A stretch of DNA of 19,145 bases from Promethearchaeota archaeon (GTDB taxonomy: Archaea > Asgardarchaeota > Lokiarchaeia > Sigynarchaeales > SOKP01): the NCBI GenBank assembly GCA_016839655.1, contig JAEOTW010000106.1, positions 1 through 19,145 of the forward strand, in the 5' to 3' direction. The stretch's first letter is position 1. Each line of letters starts with the position of its first letter. The notes below the pieces were generated by a model. That model made no database searches and was not told where the DNA came from. It worked only from the letters and a program-made list of their open reading frames with translations. This document shows, piece by piece, positions 1 to 6,954 of the stretch. The translations under genes were made by a program, and so were the position numbers.

Positions 1-163
1 ATTCTTTTTATAATTTTGCTGAGTTTTTTTATTTATAATAGTGTGTGTTATGGATAATATAAAAAATTGATTATCTACATTATTCTAGAGTTAATCTTCT
101 ATTAATAAAATTATCCTTGATTGAAATTAAAAATAGACAGTAGAAAGATTTATTGAGATCTTT

Positions 164-190
164 AATAAACACGGTTTATTTGTGTTTTTT
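164..190 (+). terminator. Possible hairpin plus T-run terminator
   Basis: AAACAC (167-172) can pair with GTGTTT (182-187), and the T run continues to 190. An alternative pairing, AATAAA (164-169) with TTTATT (175-180), excludes the first. Archaeal termination mainly needs the T run, so this could end a transcript entering from the left. The stems are short and AT-rich and could be chance. Confidence 0.25.
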
Positions 191-200
191 CCAGAGAGTA

Positions 201-216
201 CGGAAATTTTATATAC
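201..216 (+). promoter_or_regulatory. BRE/TATA promoter of the 292-582 gene
   Basis: A purine-rich BRE-like CGGAAA precedes TTTTATATA (about 207-215), a good archaeal TATA box. A transcript starting about 25 bases downstream (near 240) would carry a leader of about 50 nt to the ATG at 292, leaving room for the Shine-Dalgarno-like TGGTAT at 281-286. Confidence 0.5.
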
Positions 217-291
217 TTGAATTGACATTTATATCAAAGAAAATAAATTGGAATATTTTATTTGAAGGGTGTTATATTAGTGGTATATACA

Positions 292-582
292 ATGACTGAG
301 GGAAAATTCCCCAAAAAGCCTGATTATGGCAACGTTATGGTTGCATGTAGAAAGGATTTTAGAAATTTTAAAAAAAATGATGGAAACAGATTAATTGAAC
401 ATTTTAATTCAAGAATTAAAGTATCTGAACAATTAGGAGCGCCTAACACGGAAATTATAATCCAAAAAGAAGAATTAGAAAGTGTGAAAAAATTACTCCA
501 AGAAGGCAAAGCAGATATAGCATTTTCTATATTCTTTAGGACTTTTCCAAGCTGTTTACCCCATAGATCACGTAATCTATAA
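292..582 (+). CDS. Small uncharacterised protein (96 aa)
   Basis: I do not recognise this protein. It is short, lysine/glutamate-rich, and has no signal peptide, membrane segment or cysteine motif. The core (about residues 14-85 from the ATG) alternates predicted strand and helix, suggesting a small alpha/beta domain. The frame is open upstream to a TTG at 262 and a GTG at 280. I prefer the ATG at 292 because TGGTAT lies exactly five bases before it, the same sequence and spacing as at SBP1 and SBP2 in this window. It has its own promoter and is convergent with the Atl gene, with 16 bases between the two stop codons. The C-terminal tail (after about residue 80) looks unstructured and could reflect a past frameshift. 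It is real on the strength of the promoter, ribosome site and open frame, but its function is unknown. Confidence 0.55.
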   Translation: MTEGKFPKKPDYGNVMVACRKDFRNFKKNDGNRLIEHFNSRIKVSEQLGAPNTEIIIQKEELESVKKLLQEGKADIAFSIFFRTFPSCLPHRSRNL

Positions 583-598
583 TTTCAAATATCTTAGA

Positions 599-925
599 TT
601 ACAGGCTTTCAATAGAATTAATTTTCCACAAGTATTTTTCAAGATCCACTTTAAATCCATCTAAAACCTTAATTCCTTCCTGTTCCAGCAAGTTTTTTTG
701 ATATTGCCGGTCTTCAATTGATTTTAGAGATATTTTTCCATTTGAGCTGATAACACGATGCCATGGTAAGTTATATTTCTTAGATGATGAATGTAGAATC
801 CATGAAACTTGCCTCGCAGCTCTTGGATTTCCCGCGAGTTTAGCGATGAATCCATAAGTAAGAACTTTACCATTAGGTATAGATTTAATAATATGAATAA
901 TTTGCTCTGTAAAATCACTTGGAAT
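599..925 (-). CDS. atl: Alkyltransferase-like DNA-repair protein (Atl, PWHRV type), ATT start
   Basis: Reading the minus strand gives a 108-residue homologue of the DNA-binding domain of O6-alkylguanine-DNA alkyltransferase, the length of fission yeast Atl1. The active-site motif PCHRV is replaced by PWHRV (54-58), so the acceptor cysteine is Trp55. That is the hallmark of Atl proteins, which bind and flip O6-alkylguanine and flag it for nucleotide excision repair rather than removing the alkyl group. Tyr24 (in GKVLTYG) and Arg38 (in AARQV) match the nucleotide-flipping Tyr and Arg-finger positions of Atl1, each offset by one residue, and the protein ends with a YLWK like the YMWK of Atl1. 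The frame has no ATG, GTG or TTG start. The only sensible start is ATT at 923-925, with GGTGTG at 931-936 in the usual register. It lies 29 bases downstream of the radical SAM gene and is probably its last operon partner. Confidence 0.85.
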   Translation of the reverse strand: MPSDFTEQIIHIIKSIPNGKVLTYGFIAKLAGNPRAARQVSWILHSSSKKYNLPWHRVISSNGKISLKSIEDRQYQKNLLEQEGIKVLDGFKVDLEKYLWKINSIESL

Positions 926-930
926 TGAAA

Positions 931-936
931 CACACC
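931..936 (-). promoter_or_regulatory. Shine-Dalgarno site deciding the ATT start of atl
   Basis: On the minus strand GGTGTG lies five bases before the ATT at 925-923. S28e has GGTGAT in exactly this position before its GTG. The match to the archaeal GGTGAT core is four of six bases. It lies between the radical SAM stop (955) and the start of homology to Atl proteins. Confidence 0.5.
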
Positions 937-954
937 ATATAAAATAATTAATTA

Positions 955-2301
955 TTATAATTTTCGCTTATATATTTTCTCTATATTTTTTGCAGAATTA
1001 TAGAGTACTTCTAATTTTTCTTTCTTTAATTCTTTTGTCTCAAATATAATATGATTACAATCATATTTAGTAAAGTCATTTTCTAATATTTTTATTTTGA
1101 AATCTTCTTTATCCTCCCATAAGCGAGAGCCAGGATATGGAGTTGCTACAAAGTAATTTAATTCATCGTTCTCGTCTAGGGGTAGAGTTTTTATATATTC
1201 AACTGTCTCAGAAAAGCTTTCCTCAGTTTCCCCTGGTAAACCTAATACAAAATATGCTTGAATTGCGATATCATTATCTTTCAAATTTTTTATACCATTT
1301 CTAACACGTTCAGGATCTTGATATTTGAAATTTATTTTTAGGACAGTGTCATTCGCAGATTCTATTCCAGTTGCTACTAAATTACAACCTGCTTTTTTTA
1401 ATAGACTAGCTTCTTCGGAAGTGATTGTATCTACTCGAATTTCACATCCCCACGGAATCTTAATATCATTTTCAATAAACATCTTACAGAAATTTTTGAA
1501 AAATTCTTTGTTGATATTCACATTGTCATAAAAATTAATGTGAGTATAAATCTGTAAGGATTGGATATCCCTAATCTCTTTTAAAATTGAATCAATGGTT
1601 TTAATTCTTGTAGTTTTAAAGAGATTTTGTCTTGAGCAAAATGAACATTGATTTGGACATCCTCTATTAACTATAACATTCGCTACAGTATAATAATAAT
1701 ATTCTTGAGGTAATTTATATCGAGCGGGTAATGGCAAATTCTCTAACTCAATACTTTGGACAGCAGGATTGGTAATAATTTTTCCTTTTGAATCGATATA
1801 GGTTAGACCATTTATAGTTTGTAATTGATGCTCATAATTCCTAAAATTTTCTTTAGTTAATGATTTGGTTACTAAGAATTTAGCCAACTGAAGGAAGCTA
1901 TTCTCAGCTTCTCCTACGCATATAAAATCTATTAAATTTTCAGTTTTTTTATCATGCTCTAGGATTTCTTTATACATAAATGAGACATGAGGCCCACCTA
2001 AAACTATAATATTATCCTGATTTTGACTTTTTATGATTCTTGCGATATCTATAGCAATGTGAAAGGTATTTGTGAGTGAAGTAATCCCAAAGATCTTATA
2101 ATTAGCTATTCTTTCATTGATTACCTCTGTCAACTCATTGTCGTCTAAATCTATAAATTGCTCAAGATCTAGTATATCTACTGGAATATCATTTAAATCT
2201 AAAATCGCAGCTAAGTAAAGTAGTCCTAAATTAGGCTCTCTAAAATATTGTGTTCGAACTTCTGAAGGTTTTGAAGTTCTAGGATTAATCAGTAGAATCA
2301 T
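955..2301 (-). CDS. B12-binding-type radical SAM protein (448 aa)
   Basis: Architecture is that of the cobalamin-binding-domain radical SAM family (BchE/P-methylase-like). A Rossmann-like N-terminal domain (about 1-145) opens with MILLINPR and contains VLGGPHVS (100-107) and ICVGEAE (127-133). The radical SAM barrel follows, with CPNQCSFC giving the three cluster cysteines Cys215, Cys219 and Cys222, then the SAM-binding segments TGIESAN (311-317), GLPGETEES (354-362) and TPYPGS (387-392). The N-terminal domain lacks an obvious DxHxxG cobalamin motif, so B12 may not be bound by His. Members perform methylations, ring closures and other radical steps; the substrate cannot be read here. The ATG follows the upstream gene's TGA after one base, so translation is probably coupled and no Shine-Dalgarno is visible. 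Gene order suggests co-transcription with the gelsolin-like gene and atl. Confidence 0.85.
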   Translation of the reverse strand: MILLINPRTSKPSEVRTQYFREPNLGLLYLAAILDLNDIPVDILDLEQFIDLDDNELTEVINERIANYKIFGITSLTNTFHIAIDIARIIKSQNQDNIIVLGGPHVSFMYKEILEHDKKTENLIDFICVGEAENSFLQLAKFLVTKSLTKENFRNYEHQLQTINGLTYIDSKGKIITNPAVQSIELENLPLPARYKLPQEYYYYTVANVIVNRGCPNQCSFCSRQNLFKTTRIKTIDSILKEIRDIQSLQIYTHINFYDNVNINKEFFKNFCKMFIENDIKIPWGCEIRVDTITSEEASLLKKAGCNLVATGIESANDTVLKINFKYQDPERVRNGIKNLKDNDIAIQAYFVLGLPGETEESFSETVEYIKTLPLDENDELNYFVATPYPGSRLWEDKEDFKIKILENDFTKYDCNHIIFETKELKKEKLEVLYNSAKNIEKIYKRKL

Positions 2302-2302
2302 T

Positions 2303-3205
2303 TCAATTATTTTTGTCGTTTTCTTGGATGGGTTGTTCGTTCTCTTTGGAAATTTTAATTTGTTTTGGTATTTGAAACGCTTTCATTAATGATTTCATAG
2401 AGCCAGGTTTACTAAATTTATCCTCATAAATAACAGGAATATCTATTTTAAAAACAGGAGATTTATCATCTTTATGTATAAATAACTCAAGCCCTTGAAT
2501 ATTCCTCTCTTTTATGATTAATCGAGTAGAATAATTATGATCTTGAAAAAAAGTAAATCCATCATTCAATCTTCCTAACTTAATAATTTTAAAACTTGTT
2601 TTTTCTTCCTTTAAGAAGGATTCAGTTATTTCTTCATCAGTAAATATTGCTCCTCCTATTATCGCGAATCTCCTCATGAGATTATCGGGATTAGGTAATT
2701 CATTGATATATTCAATAGCTTTGTTGATTTTTGGATTCGAAATCGAAACATCTGCTACAATCTTATCGGGGCTAGGTTCTGGAAAGTCTTTTTTTACAAT
2801 TGGATTAGCTCTTCCGCCACCAATTGGTTTGGCAAGTAGCTCTTGAAATTCCTTGTCGTCATGTGAATGTAAATTAAGTGGATACACTCTATAAAATAGT
2901 CTTAATTGTTTCCTTAACATTCCTGCCAAGATTCCACCATATATTTGAAGTTTAAATGAACTCTGATTTCCATTATAAATCCAAATTCTCTTTGTATCGT
3001 GATCTATCAACAAAAAGACTTTTTCATTGTTGTTTTCATTCAGAATATCACTTACATTCTGTCCCTCTCCCACTTCTTGAGTCTCCATGTAAGGAAATTC
3101 TGCTAATTCAACTACTTCAAATATTTGCATATATGAATATCCATTAATTTCTTCTATATTTTTTATAGGTAATTCGACAAAATAAATATCATTATCTATA
3201 ATCAA
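2303..3205 (-). CDS. Uncharacterised protein with a possible gelsolin-like segment (300 aa)
   Basis: A soluble protein with no signal peptide or TM segment. Residues 62-110 read as a hydrophobic strand (KVFLLIDHD), a turn, a second strand ending in WIYNGNQSS (75-83), an amphipathic helix (about 84-102) and a strand (FYRVYPL, 104-110). This order resembles a gelsolin/villin repeat, where a VFLLD strand and an IYVWxGxxSS strand are followed by a helix; such repeats are known in Asgard archaea. Only one clear copy is visible. A second domain (about 175-262) is strand-rich and unassigned, and the tail is charged and low in complexity. The start is uncertain: TTG at 3203-3205 is the only classical codon near the N-terminus and has no clear Shine-Dalgarno. 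It sits 42 bases downstream of SBP5 and one base before the radical SAM gene, which points to an operon. Confidence 0.6.
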   Translation of the reverse strand: MIIDNDIYFVELPIKNIEEINGYSYMQIFEVVELAEFPYMETQEVGEGQNVSDILNENNNEKVFLLIDHDTKRIWIYNGNQSSFKLQIYGGILAGMLRKQLRLFYRVYPLNLHSHDDKEFQELLAKPIGGGRANPIVKKDFPEPSPDKIVADVSISNPKINKAIEYINELPNPDNLMRRFAIIGGAIFTDEEITESFLKEEKTSFKIIKLGRLNDGFTFFQDHNYSTRLIIKERNIQGLELFIHKDDKSPVFKIDIPVIYEDKFSKPGSMKSLMKAFQIPKQIKISKENEQPIQENDKNN

Positions 3206-3247
3206 TCTGAAAAATAAATTAAAATTTTGAAAATATATTCTCTGAAG

Positions 3248-5005
3248 TTATTCTCGATAAGTTGGATACCAATACAAATATCTCATACAATTATATGGGA
3301 ATCCTTTCAATGTTTTAATATGAATAAAGTATATTATGTCATGCTGTAAAGGCATATGATATGATTGTACATCAATAATATAACCTTGAAGTTTTTTGTA
3401 TAATAGATACCTCGCAGTGGCGTTTGTTTCAGCAGCGGTTTGTGCTAAGAGACTCTGGAGATAAGGATCATTGATTTTAGCAAAGTTAGAATCGGAGGCG
3501 TTGTTGACAAGGGGATCAATCATATTGAAGGTTTCAAAATATTCAGGGCCCTGCCCAACATAATAGAGATGAAGTCTGATTGGTTGATGTTGCCACACAT
3601 GGATAAATTGATCCCATGTTAAATCTTGGAGATGAATACCAATTCCGATGAGGTCCATGTCTTCTTCGAATCGTTGAGTAAGAAGTACCATGAAATGACT
3701 CGCTGATCTATGGAGGAAATTTAATCTACCAGCTGTAAAGTTTCCAACTGGTGGAGTAAATAGGGCATCTTTCCATTTTTGTTCATCTAATCCTGGGCTG
3801 AAATGATCGCCTACTTGAGTTCCTACGTCCCAAGGATTTGTCATACCAGGTCCATCATACCCAAAGCCCATAGATTGCATATATTGTCTGGCTAACGGGA
3901 TATCATAATGAGCCCCTCTGGTTGATGAATTATGAGCAGGAAAGCCAGGTGGAACTAATGAATTAGCTCTGACTGTGGTATCCTCATCAATGTCGTGAAT
4001 AAGATAAGTATAGTTGAAGGCATGAGCAATGGCTTTTCTCCAAGTTCTGTTTAACACTCTACTATTAAAAGCGATATACCAATAGGCTGATCTATTAATA
4101 TAATCATGAACTCCATCTCCAGTTATCAGGGTATTTGGAATTGCTTCCCAATCAATTTTTAGTGATAATAATACATCACCTAACCAATCTACATTTCCAT
4201 CACCTAAAGCATGAACTGCAGTAGGATAGTCAGAATAATACACATAAATAATCTGATCCCAATAAGCACCAGTTCTCCAGTATCGCTCCCAACGAGCAAA
4301 TCGAATCTTAGAATTAGGAGCATACCTTACTAATTTAAATGGTCCTGTTCCAATAACTAGATCTTCACTAAGTTCTAACATTTGATCTGCAGGAGTAGAA
4401 TCAGGATGGACAATTGAGCTGGCAGTATAAGCCAGTAACCCTTCAACGGGTGCAAAGGGGCGATTTAATATAAGAGTTACATTATAATCATCCGTGGCGA
4501 AGCTTAATGTATCATTAAAGATTGGAATCCCATTCCTAAATTTATAAAGGGAGTGAGGTGTTGCCATAGTAAATTCTTTAGGATCTAAGGTTCCTGTCCA
4601 GTTACCGAAAAAATTGATACGAGTTATTGTATGCAAAACACACTCTGCTGTAAAAAGTGAGCCATCATGAAAGAATACATTTTCTCGCAGTTTGAATTCA
4701 ATAGTTGTATTATCAGGCCAATACCATGATTCCGCAAGGCGTCCTACAAGTGGCAAATTTGGATCATTTAAATCATAGGCAAATAAGGTCTCAACCACCT
4801 GATCAAGCATATCATTTGAATAACTATCCCAACTATCGCATGGGTCCATGGTAAGCGGATTAGATGTTCTTGCTACTCTGAGAATTTCTCCGGATTCAGA
4901 AGTATTACTCAAAACCAATATTGATAAAAGAATGTTACCAATACTACAGATTACTAGTAATCCTGATAAGATAATGATTATTAATCCTTTTTTCTCAACT
5001 TCCAT
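3248..5005 (-). CDS. SBP5: family-5 peptide-type solute-binding protein, membrane-anchored (585 aa)
   Basis: Homologue of DppA/OppA/NikA extracellular binding proteins. A single N-terminal hydrophobic segment (about 8-32) with no lipobox anchors it outside the cell. The mature part starts near SESGEILRVARTSNP and contains the family signature around LAESWYW, FKLRENVFFHDGSLFTAEC and the lobe element IGTGPFKLV, followed by ARWERYW. A conserved PPGFPAHN segment sits in the middle, and the protein ends in YWYPTYRE. Many N-x-S/T sequons (for example NWTG, NDTL, NRTW, NYTY) suit a glycosylated surface protein. From residue 35 on it is about four-fifths identical by eye to SBP4, but the first 32 residues are unrelated to those of SBP4 (MEVEKKG versus MRDSTGN). 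It starts 40 bases after SBP4 and probably shares its transcript; GGAAGTG at about 10-16 bases before the ATG is the likely ribosome site. Ligand unknown, most likely oligopeptides. Confidence 0.88.
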   Translation of the reverse strand: MEVEKKGLIIIILSGLLVICSIGNILLSILVLSNTSESGEILRVARTSNPLTMDPCDSWDSYSNDMLDQVVETLFAYDLNDPNLPLVGRLAESWYWPDNTTIEFKLRENVFFHDGSLFTAECVLHTITRINFFGNWTGTLDPKEFTMATPHSLYKFRNGIPIFNDTLSFATDDYNVTLILNRPFAPVEGLLAYTASSIVHPDSTPADQMLELSEDLVIGTGPFKLVRYAPNSKIRFARWERYWRTGAYWDQIIYVYYSDYPTAVHALGDGNVDWLGDVLLSLKIDWEAIPNTLITGDGVHDYINRSAYWYIAFNSRVLNRTWRKAIAHAFNYTYLIHDIDEDTTVRANSLVPPGFPAHNSSTRGAHYDIPLARQYMQSMGFGYDGPGMTNPWDVGTQVGDHFSPGLDEQKWKDALFTPPVGNFTAGRLNFLHRSASHFMVLLTQRFEEDMDLIGIGIHLQDLTWDQFIHVWQHQPIRLHLYYVGQGPEYFETFNMIDPLVNNASDSNFAKINDPYLQSLLAQTAAETNATARYLLYKKLQGYIIDVQSYHMPLQHDIIYFIHIKTLKGFPYNCMRYLYWYPTYRE

Positions 5006-5045
5006 GTTTGAAATACACTTCCTTTTTTAATATTTTAATTGTAAA

Positions 5046-6800
5046 TTATTCTCGGTACGTAGGATACCAATATAAATACCTCATACAGTTATATGGGAAA
5101 CCCTTCAAGGATTCAGCATGCACAAAATAGAGTTTATCATACTGTAAAGGCATATGGTATGATTGTACATCAATAATATACCCTTGAAGTCGTTTATATA
5201 AAAGGTGTCTAGCCGCTGTATTTGTTTCAGCAGCAGTTTGTTCTAAAAGGCTCTGTAAATAAGGATCATTGATTTGAGCAAAGTTAGAATCGGAGGCATT
5301 GTTGACAAGGGGATCAATCATATTGAAGGTCTCAAAATAATCAGGGCCCCATCCAACGTAATAGAGATGAAGTCTCTCTGGTTGATGTTGTCCAATATGG
5401 ATAAATTGATCCCATGTTAAATCTTCGAGGTAAACACCAATTCCGATGAGGTCCATGTCTTCTGTGAACCGTTGGGTAAGAAGACCCATGAAATGACTTG
5501 CTGATCTATGGCGGAAATTTAATTGACCAGCTGTAAAGTTTCCAACCGGTGGAGTAAATAACGCACCTGTCCAATCAGATTCATCTAATCCTGGAGTGAA
5601 GTCATCTCCTACTTGAGTTCCTACGTCCCAAGGATTTGTCATACCAGGCCCATCATACCCAAGGCCCATAGATTGCATATATTCTCTAGCTCTTGGGATA
5701 TCGTAACTGGCACCTGTGGTTGAGTAGTTATGTGCAGGAAAACCAGGTGGAACTAATGAATTCGCTTTCACGGTGGTACCCTCATCAATTTCTTCATTAA
5801 GATATGTATAGTTGAACGCATGAGCAATGGCTTTTCTCCAAGTTCTGTTTAACACTCTACTATTAAAGGCAATATACGAATAGGTCGATCCATTAAAATA
5901 ATCACTCAGGCCATCTATATAATTTTGACATTTTCTTCTTGGCCCTCCTGCTCCACTTAACCAATGTATATTTCCATCACAAAAAGCATTATAAGCAGTA
6001 ATAGCATCTGGAAAATAGACATAAATAATCTGATCCCAATAAGCACCAGTTCTCCAATATCTCTCCCAACGTGCAAATCTTATCTCAGAGTTAGGAATGT
6101 ATCTTACTAATTTGAATGGGCCTGTTCCAATAACTAGATCTTCGGAAATATCTAACATTTCATCAGCGGGAGTAGAATCAGGATGGACAATTGAGCTGGC
6201 AGTATAAGCCAGTAACCCATCAACGGGTGCATATGGACGATTTAGTACAAGACTTACATTGTAATCATCTATAGCAAAACTTAAGGTATCATTAATAATC
6301 GGAATTCCATCTTCAAATTTATAAAGAGAGTGAGGAGCAGCCATAGTATAAACAGCAGGATCTAAGGTCCCTGTCCAATTTCCAAAATAGTTAATTCTCG
6401 TAATTGTATGCAAAACACAATCTGCTGTAAACCGTGAACCATCATGAAAAAATACGTTTTCTCGCAGTTTGAATTCAATAGTTGTGTTATCTGGCCAATA
6501 CCATGATTCCGCAAGCCTTCCTACAAGTGGAAGATTCGGATGACTTAAATCATAGGAAAGTAGGGTCTCAACCACTTGATCAAGCATATCATTTGATGTA
6601 CTATCCCACGCATCCACAGGGTCCATAGTAACTGGATTAGAAGTTCTTGCTATTCTAAGAATTTCTCCAGATTCAGAAGTATTACTCAAAATTGAAGAGA
6701 GAAACACCGTGCTAAAACTACTAAAAACGACGACGTTAGCAATCAGAGCAAATAAAATTGCCCAATTTAAAATTCTATTATTACCAGTACTATCTCTCAT
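5046..6800 (-). CDS. SBP4: family-5 peptide-type solute-binding protein, membrane-anchored (584 aa)
   Basis: Same family and layout as SBP5: N-terminal TM anchor (about 12-38), then SESGEILRIARTSNP, the LAESWYW and FKLRENVFFHDG signature, IGTGPFKLV, PPGFPAHN and the invariant YWYPTYRE end. Its N-terminus (MRDSTGN) matches SBP3, while its body matches SBP5. One segment is peculiar: where the paralogs have LKxDxExxPxxxxTGDG, SBP4 has a GAGGPRRKCQN stretch with a free cysteine, so the inter-lobe loop facing the ligand region has been replaced. It is the first gene of a close-packed group (SBP5, the gelsolin-like gene, radical SAM, atl). It has its own promoter in the 154-bp repeated intergenic region upstream. 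No strong Shine-Dalgarno precedes the ATG. Confidence 0.88.
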   Translation of the reverse strand: MRDSTGNNRILNWAILFALIANVVVFSSFSTVFLSSILSNTSESGEILRIARTSNPVTMDPVDAWDSTSNDMLDQVVETLLSYDLSHPNLPLVGRLAESWYWPDNTTIEFKLRENVFFHDGSRFTADCVLHTITRINYFGNWTGTLDPAVYTMAAPHSLYKFEDGIPIINDTLSFAIDDYNVSLVLNRPYAPVDGLLAYTASSIVHPDSTPADEMLDISEDLVIGTGPFKLVRYIPNSEIRFARWERYWRTGAYWDQIIYVYFPDAITAYNAFCDGNIHWLSGAGGPRRKCQNYIDGLSDYFNGSTYSYIAFNSRVLNRTWRKAIAHAFNYTYLNEEIDEGTTVKANSLVPPGFPAHNYSTTGASYDIPRAREYMQSMGLGYDGPGMTNPWDVGTQVGDDFTPGLDESDWTGALFTPPVGNFTAGQLNFRHRSASHFMGLLTQRFTEDMDLIGIGVYLEDLTWDQFIHIGQHQPERLHLYYVGWGPDYFETFNMIDPLVNNASDSNFAQINDPYLQSLLEQTAAETNTAARHLLYKRLQGYIIDVQSYHMPLQYDKLYFVHAESLKGFPYNCMRYLYWYPTYRE

Positions 6801-6954
6801 AAATATGTCTCAATATTATTAAATTCAATTTTACCGAATTGATTTTTATTTGGTTTTCTTGGTAGTTGTTAATTATTCTCTTCTTTGAGCTATTTAAATA
6901 TTTGTTCTCAATTTTTAAAATTTCAGAATATTTTAATTTTCATACATTCCATTT
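6801..6954 (-). repeat. 154-bp promoter region repeat, copy 1 (upstream of SBP4)
   Basis: Exactly as long as the intergenic region 8731-8884 upstream of SBP3, with about ten mismatches by eye (near 93% identity). On the minus strand it carries a TATA box (TATTTAAATAG, about 6890-6900). The element reading TTAACAACTACCAAGAAAACCA (6851-6872) follows near the predicted transcript start. The 5' leader contains a 6-bp hairpin (TCAATT ... AATTGA) with a CGGTAA loop near 6826-6843. Mismatches are concentrated at the SBP3-proximal end. Confidence 0.85.
6889..6901 (-). promoter_or_regulatory. TATA box of SBP4
   Basis: The minus strand reads AATATTTAAATAGC, an AT-rich archaeal TATA box about 90 bases before the SBP4 ATG. 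Transcription would begin near 6866, at the conserved TTAAC...AAGAAAACC element shared with the other SBP promoters. Confidence 0.5.

Larger units (their letters stand above)
1..291. other. AT-rich non-coding region upstream of the 292-582 gene
   Basis: Stops are frequent in all six frames and I see no protein or RNA gene. The stretch contains a small hairpin (164-187) followed by a T run and a TATA-type promoter around 201-216, listed separately. The left window edge may cut off a neighbouring transcription unit, but no coding tail is visible. Confidence 0.6.

Noticed and set aside
262..291. TTG 262 or GTG 280 as start of the small plus-strand gene
   Set aside because: Neither has the TGAT/TGGTAT-N5 spacing; the ATG at 292 does. 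The GTG remains a weaker possibility.
724..933. 69-codon open frame on the minus strand beginning with ATG
   Set aside because: It overlaps the Atl gene in another frame and has no family resemblance, whereas the Atl frame gives PWHRV and full-length homology.
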